A stretch of 6,553 nucleotides of DNA from an uncultured Collinsella sp. (GCA_900556515.1 USPH01000081.1:1-6553); one strand, 5' to 3'; shown: positions 1-5,636, counted from the stretch's first letter. The notes: a model not told the origin generated them from the sequence alone. Translations and numbers: made by a program.

Positions 1-1176
1 CCGGTGGCATTTGTGTTTAAGACGCTGGCCGACCCGCAGCAGGGCCGCATCAGCTTTATCAAGGTGCTGACGGGCACGCTTGAGCCGGGTCTTGAGCTGA
101 TCAATGCGCGCACGCGCAAGGGTGAGCGTCTGGCTCACCTGTATGTGATGTGCGGCCGCGACATGACCGAGGTCGGGCACGCTTATGCCGGTGACATCAT
201 CGTGGCGCCCAAGCTGGCGGCCGAGACGGGCGATACGCTCTCGATTACCGGCAAGGTCGAGGCTGCGGCGTTTAAGTTCCCCAACTCGCAGTACCGCATC
301 GCCATTGAGGCCGAGAATCGCGGCGATGAAGAGAAGCTTTACACGTTTATCGAGAAGGCGTGCAAGGCCGATCCGACCATGAGCATCGACCGTGACGAGG
401 AGACCGGCCAGACTATCATCTCCGCCGTGGGTGAGGCGCAGGTTTCGGTGCTGCTCAACCGTTTGGAGGATCGTACCAAGGTCGTGGCCAAAAGCGTGCC
501 GATCCGCATTCCGTATCGCGAGACCATCCGCCGCACGGCGAGTGCCCAGGGCCGCCACAAGAAGCAGACCGGCGGTGCCGGTCAGTATGGCGACTGCTGG
601 CTGCGCGTGGAGCCGCTCATTGGGCCCGACGGCACGAGCGACGGCTATGAGTTTGTTGACGAGGTCGTGGGCGGCCGCATCCCGCGCTCGCTCATTCCCG
701 CCGTGGACAAGGGCGTCCAGGAGACCGTGAAGGACGGCATTATCGCCGGCTATCCGCTCACGGGCATTCGCGTGGCGGTGTATGACGGCTCGTATCACAG
801 CGTCGACTCCAACGAGATGGCGTTTCGCGCGGCGGCTCGCATCGGCCTGCGCAAAGCATGCGCCGATGCCGACCCGGTGGTGCTGGAGCCCATCGAGGAA
901 ATCACAGTGACTATCCCCGAGAGCTACGCCGGCGCCGTGATGGGCGACATCTCGGCCTCGCGCGGTCGCGTGACGGGCATGGAGACCGATGAGCGCGGAG
1001 ACACCGTGGTTATTGCCCAGGCGCCGCTAGCCGAGCTGACGGATTACTCGACGCGCCTGCGCTCTATCACGCGCGGTACGGGTGACTTTACCATGAAGCC
1101 CGCAGGCTATGAGCAGGTGCCTTATGACGTCCAGGCCAAGCTGGTCGAGCGCTATGAAGAGGGCCGCGCCAAGTAA
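1..1176 (+). CDS. Elongation factor G family GTPase, C-terminal part (5' end off window)
   Basis: EF-G drives ribosomal translocation with GTP in the cytosol. The reading frame is open from base 1, so the G domain lies outside the window and the GTG at 4 is internal. Counting that GTG as residue 1, domain II spans about 1-80 (YAGDI near 61). Domain III spans about 95-158 (GEAQ at 143-146). Domain IV spans about 165-290, with HKKQTGG at 185-191, GQYGDCW and the tip motif GSYHSVDSNE; H265 matches the tip histidine of E. coli EF-G. Domain V spans about 293-370 (AGAVMGDISASRGRV). The CW after QYGD and the PLAELTDYSTRLRS stretch recall the EF-G-like paralogue group of Firmicutes and Actinobacteria more than canonical FusA, so a second, specialised EF-G is possible. 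Family assignment is firm; the subgroup is inference. It ends 35 bases before a strong hairpin terminator. Confidence 0.93.
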   Translation, partial: PVAFVFKTLADPQQGRISFIKVLTGTLEPGLELINARTRKGERLAHLYVMCGRDMTEVGHAYAGDIIVAPKLAAETGDTLSITGKVEAAAFKFPNSQYRIAIEAENRGDEEKLYTFIEKACKADPTMSIDRDEETGQTIISAVGEAQVSVLLNRLEDRTKVVAKSVPIRIPYRETIRRTASAQGRHKKQTGGAGQYGDCWLRVEPLIGPDGTSDGYEFVDEVVGGRIPRSLIPAVDKGVQETVKDGIIAGYPLTGIRVAVYDGSYHSVDSNEMAFRAAARIGLRKACADADPVVLEPIEEITVTIPESYAGAVMGDISASRGRVTGMETDERGDTVVIAQAPLAELTDYSTRLRSITRGTGDFTMKPAGYEQVPYDVQAKLVERYEEGRAK

Positions 1177-1211
1177 CGTGTGGTTTTGCCTGCAATGTAG
1201 GTGCTGACGAA

Positions 1212-1245
1212 AAGGCCGTCCTGGGTAACCGGGACGGCCTTATTT
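1212..1245. terminator. Bidirectional intrinsic terminator between convergent genes
   Basis: AAGGCCGTCC at 1212-1221 pairs perfectly with GGACGGCCTT at 1232-1241. The stem extends inward by a T-G wobble and two G-C pairs to a GTAA (GNRA-type) tetraloop at 1225-1228. On the plus strand it is followed by TATTT, and on the minus strand by TTTTCG. It therefore fits both the EF-G gene ending at 1176 and the leftward nuclease gene ending at 1306. Confidence 0.85.
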
Positions 1246-1281
1246 GATCCCTTGGGGACGGAGGAAAACGGATCATTTTTT
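1245..1281 (+). repeat. Short inverted repeat followed by a T run
   Basis: TGATCC at 1245-1250 and GGATCA at 1270-1275 form a 6-bp inverted repeat around a 19-base G-rich loop. The right arm runs directly into six T residues (1276-1281). It could be a weak back-up terminator for rightward transcription or a copy of a dispersed intergenic repeat. The stem is short and no second copy lies in this window. Confidence 0.35.
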
Positions 1282-1305
1282 GGGCTACGGGAGGCGCGGT
1301 CGGCA

Positions 1306-2289
1306 CTAGTCTCCGGATGCCTGGTTGCGGCCGGTGGCGTAGTCGATCTGCACGTGCGGCTGCAGGTTGTAACAGTACACGTGGAAGCACAGGGTCTTGC
1401 CGTGGTCCTCGACCGACTGTGCCTCCAGGCGCACGCCGCGGCAGACGAGTTCCTCTTCGTTGTACATGGGTGTGACGCGATAGAGAACATGGTTGCCCGT
1501 GTTGCGGATGTAGTCGAGGATCTGCTCTTCAAACGGCAGCATGCCCGTCTCGTTGAGATAACGCGTGCCGGTGAGGAGATTTTTGCGGTTGGCGTTTTCG
1601 TCGCAGAGCGACCAGGCGATGAGGTGGCAGCGGTTGTAGAGGCTCTGGCCCGGAATAAAGTCGTAGCGCTGCTGGTGCCATCCGGCTGGGTGGATACGCG
1701 AGATATCGCCGCGCTTGCCCTGGCCGAGCGATTCGGGTCCTACGCAGGCGAGCGCTTTGCGAGTGCGGCCCAAGCTATCGAGCTTGGAGAATTTCTTAAA
1801 GCAGCCCTCTTCGGTGGCGCGCTCATACTCGTCGAGCGTGAACGACGGCGTGCCCAACGGGTGCGTGCTGTCGGCGCGAAGGGCGACGTAGGGGTTGCCG
1901 GCGTAGTCGGGAATGCTGCTGAGATAAACACCGCGGGCGCGGTTGAGGTCGGGGTTTTCCACTTCGTCGATGGGGGTGGTGGCACTGTCCGCGGAGGCGT
2001 CGTCACCGGTGTTGGTCGCGGTGGATTCGGAGCCATCGCCAGAGTCTTGGCTATTTTGAGAGTCTGAGGAGCTCGCTGTTCCCGATTCGAGCCGGGCAAC
2101 CAGGTCTGCCTCGTCGTCGGTGTGGCTGGGACTCTCGTTTTGTTTTTCGGCCAGAGCCGTTGCCTGCTCATCGCTTTGCGGCGACAACAGCCCGGGCGCT
2201 CCGTCGAGCGATCCTGTGAACAGCGCAAACCCCAGCACCACGGCGGTACCGATGGAAAGTACTTGCTTGTAGGAGGACTTGCGCGACAT
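1306..2289 (-). CDS. Secreted DNA/RNA non-specific endonuclease (beta-beta-alpha metal family)
   Basis: A 327-residue exported nuclease related to streptococcal DNases and the EndA/Spd-type non-specific nucleases. Residues 1-27 form a signal peptide or anchor: basic MSRKSSYK, then a hydrophobic run to about 26. Residues 38-108 are a low-complexity S/D/T/E-rich linker. The catalytic domain begins near 115. Its core is LYNRCHLIAWSL with H222 as the expected general base, then NANRKNLLTGTRYLN with N246 as the likely Mg2+ ligand (24 residues after the His), then E254. The conserved VEDHGKTLCFHVYCYNLQP and IDYATG blocks complete the family pattern. NRCH replaces the canonical DRGH. The ATG at 2287-2289 is preceded by AGGAG (complement of 2295-2299) at 5-base spacing, which supports this start. 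Likely roles are extracellular DNA degradation, nutrient scavenging or DNA processing; the substrate is not visible from sequence. The gene is convergent with the EF-G gene, and no partner gene is adjacent. Confidence 0.9.
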   Translation of the reverse strand: MSRKSSYKQVLSIGTAVVLGFALFTGSLDGAPGLLSPQSDEQATALAEKQNESPSHTDDEADLVARLESGTASSSDSQNSQDSGDGSESTATNTGDDASADSATTPIDEVENPDLNRARGVYLSSIPDYAGNPYVALRADSTHPLGTPSFTLDEYERATEEGCFKKFSKLDSLGRTRKALACVGPESLGQGKRGDISRIHPAGWHQQRYDFIPGQSLYNRCHLIAWSLCDENANRKNLLTGTRYLNETGMLPFEEQILDYIRNTGNHVLYRVTPMYNEEELVCRGVRLEAQSVEDHGKTLCFHVYCYNLQPHVQIDYATGRNQASGD

Positions 2290-2292
2290 GGA

Positions 2293-2337
2293 GGCTCCTG
2301 GCTAGACGGTTGGGAATCTACCAGTCTAGCAGGAGCC
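2293..2337 (-). promoter_or_regulatory. Leader hairpin enclosing the nuclease ribosome binding site
   Basis: GGCTCCT (2293-2299) pairs with AGGAGCC (2331-2337), and GCTAGAC (2301-2307) pairs with GTCTAGC (2324-2330), with only G2300 bulged. The loop could add a GGT/ACC mini-stem. In the nuclease mRNA the 3' arm contains the AGGAG Shine-Dalgarno, and the ATG begins three bases past the stem. The folded leader should therefore hide the ribosome binding site. There is no U run, so it is not an ordinary terminator. The pairing is seen directly; translational control is inferred. Confidence 0.6.
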
Positions 2338-2402
2338 GGCAGGGGCCGTTCTGTCGAACAAATACTCAAGATTTGGGATAGACGTTACTGATTCATTTGC
2401 CT

Positions 2403-2437
2403 CATATGGAGCTGCGCGCGGTTGTGCATATGGAGCT
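2403..2437. repeat. 11-bp direct repeat CATATGGAGCT, two copies
   Basis: CATATGGAGCT occurs exactly at 2403-2413 and again at 2427-2437, a 24-bp offset. A related string, GGTTGAGCATATG at 4598-4610, matches GGTTGTGCATATG at 2420-2432 in 12 of 13 bases on the far side of the ATPase gene. The function is unknown; it may be part of a larger intergenic repeat family or a binding site. Confidence 0.45.
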
Positions 2438-2445
2438 ATTTGGCG

Positions 2446-2493
2446 TTTCCCCAGATAAAACCTGCCAAAATAAAACTGTCCCTTATTGGCGGG
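2446..2493. repeat. Structured intergenic repeat, left copy
   Basis: The 37-base core at 2446-2482 matches 4534-4570 in the same orientation with a single A/C difference. The element contains a hairpin: CCTGCCAA at 2461-2468 pairs with TTGGCGGG at 2486-2493, with one T-G wobble and a 17-base loop. The near identity of two non-coding copies about 2.1 kb apart suggests a dispersed repeat or the boundaries of an inserted segment. Confidence 0.75.
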
Positions 2494-2545
2494 TTAATCG
2501 GGGACTATTTCACCGCAACTTAGGGCACGGTTGGGATGTGCGCAC

Positions 2546-2756
2546 TTTAAAGAGAGGAACCCATGATTAGAGAGGTCGCGCTCGTCTCTCTAAATGTCTC
2601 TCTAAAGAGAAAGCCAGTTAAAGAGATAACATTAGGCAATCTAGCAGTGAATTCGATACATCTTTCTAAATGTCTCTCTAAAATAAGGTGCTTATCTCTC
2701 TAAAGTTAGAGAGATATACTATACTTTAGAGAGATAAATCTATCGTTTTAGAGAGA
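2546..2756. promoter_or_regulatory. Operator array of TTTAGAGAGA sites upstream of the ATPase gene
   Basis: Exact copies of TTTAGAGAGA lie at 2725-2734 and 2747-2756. Exact copies of its complement TCTCTCTAAA lie at 2585-2594, 2597-2606, 2673-2682 and 2695-2704. One-mismatch copies lie at 2546-2555, 2661-2670 and 2705-2714, and weaker ones at 2566-2575 and 2617-2626. The sites form tandem pairs at 12-bp spacing (2585/2597 and 2661/2673, the pairs 76 bp apart). There is a palindrome with 11-bp arms (2693-2703 and 2706-2716, 2-bp centre) and a forward pair at 22-bp spacing. The palindrome runs into the best -10 box, and the last site ends four bases before the start codon. The layout is that of a cooperative operator for tight control. 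The protein encoded just downstream, which has winged-helix regions, is the natural candidate binder (inference). Confidence 0.75.
2692..2725 (+). promoter_or_regulatory. Putative promoter of the AlbA/ATPase regulator gene
   Basis: Two overlapping TATACT boxes at 2715-2720 and 2720-2725 are good -10 candidates (5 of 6 to TATAAT). With 17-bp spacing, the first would use TTATCT at 2692-2697 as a poor -35, which fits an activated or weak promoter. The AGAGAGATATACT stretch merges the -10 with the right arm of the palindromic operator, so a bound protein would cover the promoter. Transcription would start near 2727-2733, leaving a leader of about 30 bases. Confidence 0.5.
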
Positions 2757-2760
2757 CGGA

Positions 2761-4461
2761 ATGCCAATGCTGCTGGATGAACCTCTTGGCCTTATCGTTG
2801 AGCGCCTTCGCAGGCGGGGGACTGATGACGCATCGGTAGAAGTTAAAGCCTGCACGAATAAATTGAGCGCAGACGTATGGGAGACAGTGAGCGCTTTTGC
2901 GAACACTGCGGGTGGGCTCATTATTTTGGGCCTAAACGAAGCCGAAGGATTTGTTCCTTCGGCTAACTTTGCTATCGATAGGGTGCGCGATCAGTTTGTT
3001 TCGGGTATCGGAGACGGAGGCTCAGCAGCAGTGGTGACCCATGCGCCGCGGTACGAGCTTGATCGAGGCGAGGTCGACGGGCTCCAGGTGCTTCTGGTGC
3101 GTATCTTTGAACTTGAGCTTAAAGCGAAGCCTTGCTATATCGGCGCGCGCGGCGTACAGAACGGTAGCTACAAGCGCGTGGATGATAAAGATATCAAGAT
3201 GTCACCCGCTGAGCTATATGAGCTGCAGAGTGCGTTGCTTCCGAGCGATGCAGACGGCACGGTGGTTTCGGAGGCAACAGTCGAGGATTTGGATCCAGAT
3301 GTCGTGCGGTCTATTATCGCAAATCGCCGGCTGCAGACCCCCCGCGTTTTGCGCGGGGCCGATACGCTGGAAAAGCAGCTGGTCAGACTCAATATCACTA
3401 CAAAGGATGGTGCGGTGAAGCTCGCAGGGCTTCTGTCGGCGGGAATTTACCCCCAGCAGTTCTATCCAAAACTGATGATCGATGTTGCCGTTCATTCCGA
3501 TGTGGAAAAATCTGCACCCGGGCAACCCCGGTTTATTGACCGCCAGTTGTGCGATGGCCCGATTCCGGCTTGCATCGAAGATGCCCTTGCCGCGATTGGA
3601 CGAAACTTGCGCAAAGCGGCGACAGTGCAAGGCGCTGGCAGAAGGGAGGATTGGGAAGTTCCCCAGGAGGTTTTGCGCGAGGCCTTGGCAAATGCCTGCA
3701 TCCATCGAGAATATTCGCCCATGTTTGTGGGGCAGGCCGTGAGTGTCGATATCTATCCAGACAGAATAGAGATCAAAAACCCTGGTGGGCTTTGGGGCGG
3801 AAAGACGGTGGACAATCTTGCAGACGGGGAATCGCGCTGCCGAAACCCAAAGCTCATGAGCCTAATGGGGGCGACGCCGTTAGAGCATGCCGAGGGAGCC
3901 GTTGCGGAAAGCCAGGGATCTGGTATCCCGGCTATGATTCGCGAGATGGAGTCTCGTTCGCTTGGCAGGCCGAAATTTATCGTTAAGGCCGATTCGTTTA
4001 CGGTGCTGCTTTCCCGGCACGGGGCGGAGCTTGCTGAAAACCGCACGTGGATTCAGAGCCATGTGGGCACCGAGCTGACGGATCGCGAGGAAACATTGCT
4101 CATGTTTATGCGGGAGCATGGGTGCGTATGCGATGTTCAAAAAATACGAGAGGCCCTGAAGTGGGATTCGGATGACATTCGCCTGATCTGCGGGGATCTT
4201 GTCGATAAACATGTCCTGTCAAAATGTGGCAAAGACACGTTTGAGATTATCGATATGAGCAGAGAATCGTCAGCTTCGACAGCGGATAGGATCCTGGAGG
4301 CTCTTAGCGCCGAAGTAGATATGACGGCGCGAGAAATAGCGGTTGCATCGGGGGTCAAAATTTCGTCCGTCCGCTACCATCTGCCAAAAATGGCGGATAA
4401 AGGGCTCATCGAAGTAATGGGTTCATCGACGAGCCGCAACCGCCGCTATCGGAAGAAGTAG
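2761..4461 (+). CDS. AlbA_2 (Schlafen-like) / GHKL ATPase / winged-helix putative transcriptional regulator
   Basis: A 566-residue protein of the COG2865 type (predicted regulators sharing a domain with Schlafen). The AlbA_2 domain, about 20-150, shows VEVKACTNKL, AFANTAGGLIILGL (45-58) and GVQNGSYKRVDD. A connector follows at about 170-300 (LDPDVVRSIIANR). The HATPase_c_4 domain, about 300-418, has REALANACIHREYS (E307, N311, HREY 315-318), the NPGG nucleotide-site motif (340-343), CRNPKL and SQGSGIPAM (384-392). Two winged-helix regions end the protein: about 439-495, and about 505-562 (TAREIAVASGVKISSVRYHL), with a basic tail RNRRYRKK. The ATG at 2761 follows GAGAGACGGA, a modest ribosome site that overlaps the last operator copy. 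Codons such as AAA, ATA and AGA are visibly commoner than in neighbouring genes, which suggests separate ancestry. It is flanked by direct repeats and stands alone as a cassette. DNA binding and autoregulation are inferred; the target pathway is unknown, and a defence or stress role is only speculation. Confidence 0.88.
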   Translation: MPMLLDEPLGLIVERLRRRGTDDASVEVKACTNKLSADVWETVSAFANTAGGLIILGLNEAEGFVPSANFAIDRVRDQFVSGIGDGGSAAVVTHAPRYELDRGEVDGLQVLLVRIFELELKAKPCYIGARGVQNGSYKRVDDKDIKMSPAELYELQSALLPSDADGTVVSEATVEDLDPDVVRSIIANRRLQTPRVLRGADTLEKQLVRLNITTKDGAVKLAGLLSAGIYPQQFYPKLMIDVAVHSDVEKSAPGQPRFIDRQLCDGPIPACIEDALAAIGRNLRKAATVQGAGRREDWEVPQEVLREALANACIHREYSPMFVGQAVSVDIYPDRIEIKNPGGLWGGKTVDNLADGESRCRNPKLMSLMGATPLEHAEGAVAESQGSGIPAMIREMESRSLGRPKFIVKADSFTVLLSRHGAELAENRTWIQSHVGTELTDREETLLMFMREHGCVCDVQKIREALKWDSDDIRLICGDLVDKHVLSKCGKDTFEIIDMSRESSASTADRILEALSAEVDMTAREIAVASGVKISSVRYHLPKMADKGLIEVMGSSTSRNRRYRKK

Positions 4462-4472
4462 ATGCAGCCGAA

Positions 4473-4519
4473 TTGCCCCTCTATCGTCTCTCGAAGTTTG
4501 ATGGGCGCTAGAGGGGCGA
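4473..4519 (+). terminator. Possible terminator hairpin after the ATPase gene
   Basis: GCCCCTCTA at 4475-4483 pairs with TAGAGGGGC at 4509-4517, extended by a T-G wobble and a T-A pair to 11 bp. The loop is 25 bases. It begins 12 bases after the stop at 4461. No T run follows the stem, so intrinsic termination is uncertain; it may instead protect the mRNA 3' end. Confidence 0.4.
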
Positions 4520-4533
4520 CTGCCTCGCGATAA

Positions 4534-4580
4534 TTTCCCCAGATAAAACCTGCCAAAATAAACCTGTCCCTTTTGGTAGG
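4534..4580. repeat. Structured intergenic repeat, right copy
   Basis: Bases 4534-4570 repeat 2446-2482 with one difference. The hairpin is kept: CCTGCCAAAA (4549-4558) pairs with TTTTGGTAGG (4571-4580) with one G-T wobble and a 12-base loop. The 3' arm differs from the left copy in sequence and distance but still pairs, so the fold, not just the sequence, appears maintained. Confidence 0.75.
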
Positions 4581-4653
4581 TCAGTTAACGCAGTCCAGGT
4601 TGAGCATATGCGAGCGAGCAGGCTCCGGGTGCGGTAAGGTGACGTGAAACAAG

Positions 4654-4680
4654 CGGGCGCTGACCTTTTGGTCGCGCCCG
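4654..4680. other. GC-rich hairpin downstream of larE
   Basis: CGGGCGC (4654-4660) pairs with GCGCCCG (4674-4680), and GACC (4662-4665) pairs with GGTC (4670-4673), around a TTTT loop; only T4661 is bulged. Read on the minus strand, the stem is followed by CTTGTTTC, a poor but possible T tract. It could thus be the transcription terminator for larE, 77 bases past its stop. There is no gene on the plus strand here. Confidence 0.45.
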
Positions 4681-4730
4681 TGAAGTTGAACGTCAGATTG
4701 CCGCGCCCGGGGCCTGCGCAGCGCCGAGCA

Positions 4731-4757
4731 GTTACGCCGTTTGTAAAACGGCGTAAC
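4731..4757 (-). terminator. Perfect 12-bp inverted repeat abutting the larE stop codon
   Basis: GTTACGCCGTTT (4731-4742) and AAACGGCGTAAC (4746-4757) are exact complements with a 3-base loop. The right arm touches the TAG stop of larE (complement of 4758-4760). No T run follows on the minus strand, so it is either a non-canonical terminator or an mRNA-end stabiliser. The perfect symmetry is clear; the role is inferred. Confidence 0.5.
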
Positions 4758-5636
4758 CTAAAGGTTCATGTTGCCGTGGATGTAGGGGGTGACCTCAGGG
4801 GAGATATGGTCGCAGCCCAGTTCGCGCAGCGCGGACTCGATAACGGCGGGCAGCGGGGTTTTGCCCTCGGCATCGACGGCGTTGCCACCGAGGGCAGCAA
4901 TCTTGGCGACATCTGCGGGTGCGGCCTCGATATGCATGCAGCCGCCGATCAAGCGCGCGCGTACCTGTGCCAGATCAAGATCGTGCAGGTAATCCTCGCA
5001 GGCGCGGATTAAATCGACCTTCTCGCGCGTAAGCTCCTCGCCCGTGGGAACGCGCGTGGCAAGACATGCTCCCGCCGGCAGGTTCCAAACGGGATAGCCC
5101 CATGCGCGCAGCAGCTCGCGCTCTTCGTCCTTGGTAAAGCCGACCTCCATAAGGGGTGAGCGTACGCCGAGCTCTTCTGCCGCACGCATGCCGGGGCGGT
5201 AGTCACCGCGATCGCTTGCATTGCTGCCATCGATGACGGTGGGAAAGCCGAGCGACTTGGCGTGGTTGACGATGGCGGTAAAGCCAGCGTGCTTGCAGTG
5301 GTAGCAGCGATTGGCATCGTTACAGGCTACCTGGGGGAGCTGCAGCTGATCGACCGAAAGATTGAGCACGGGGAGCTTAAAATGCGCCCCTTCATTGGCT
5401 TGTCCATCAACGGACCGCTCAAACGAAGCCTGTTCGGGTGTGCCGATGAGCGGCGTGGTGAGATGGACGAGGAGGGTATTGGTAGGCATGATGCGGGCGC
5501 ATACGGCGGCCAAAAAGCTGCTGTCAACGCCGCCGGAAAACCCGATAGCCACGCGCCCGTATGCCAAAAGCAGCTGTTCGAGCGCCGATAGCTTGTCTTG
5601 AAGCTCCTCCGCGGGTGCCGTGGTGTCTAAAATCAT
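4758..5636 (-). CDS. larE: ATP-dependent sulfur transferase LarE (nickel-pincer cofactor synthesis)
   Basis: LarE activates the carboxylates of the LarB product, pyridinium-3,5-biscarboxylic acid mononucleotide, by adenylylation and replaces them with sulfur. LarC then adds nickel to give the cofactor of lactate racemase LarA and relatives. The 292-residue length is close to the family norm. Seen in the sequence: the PP-loop SGGVDSS (34-40), NRCYHCK with C111 and C114, DGSNASDRGDYRPG (136-149), and PAGACLATRVPTGEELT with C191 at the position of the sacrificial cysteine of Lactobacillus plantarum LarE. Three cysteines (C111, C114, C191) match the subgroup reported to hold a [4Fe-4S] cluster that carries the transferred sulfur, as in Thermotoga maritima. 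ATG at 5634-5636 has AAGGA (complement of 5644-5648) 7 bases upstream. No larA, larB or larC is present in the window, so partners must lie elsewhere. Divergent from the HAD gene. Confidence 0.9.
   Translation of the reverse strand: MILDTTAPAEELQDKLSALEQLLLAYGRVAIGFSGGVDSSFLAAVCARIMPTNTLLVHLTTPLIGTPEQASFERSVDGQANEGAHFKLPVLNLSVDQLQLPQVACNDANRCYHCKHAGFTAIVNHAKSLGFPTVIDGSNASDRGDYRPGMRAAEELGVRSPLMEVGFTKDEERELLRAWGYPVWNLPAGACLATRVPTGEELTREKVDLIRACEDYLHDLDLAQVRARLIGGCMHIEAAPADVAKIAALGGNAVDAEGKTPLPAVIESALRELGCDHISPEVTPYIHGNMNL

Noticed and set aside
1201..2067. 288-residue plus-strand open frame opposite the nuclease
   Set aside because: It is the antisense shadow of a clearly recognisable nuclease gene; its protein has no family features and is a repetitive Val/Ala/Gly product of GC-rich antisense reading.
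2350..2380. Possible LexA-type (CGAAC) operator upstream of the nuclease
   Set aside because: Only one half-site (CGAAC near 2356) is present; the expected partner half is missing.
2563..2703. A 46-codon open frame (ATG at 2563, TAA at 2701-2703) with a GAGAGG ribosome-like site inside the operator array
   Set aside because: The repeated motif is read in different frames in its two tandem pairs (SLNVSL in one, LSKCLSK in the other), so selection is on DNA sites, not protein. The apparent ribosome site is itself part of a repeat copy, and the stop lies in another.
2585..2756. CRISPR array suggested by the repeated 10-mers
   Set aside because: Units are too short, lie in both orientations and have no uniform spacers; there are no cas genes. 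An operator array explains them better.
4644..5012. Plus-strand open frame overlapping the 3' part of larE
   Set aside because: Antisense of the conserved LarE C-terminus; its start lies within a hairpin region and no motif is recognisable.
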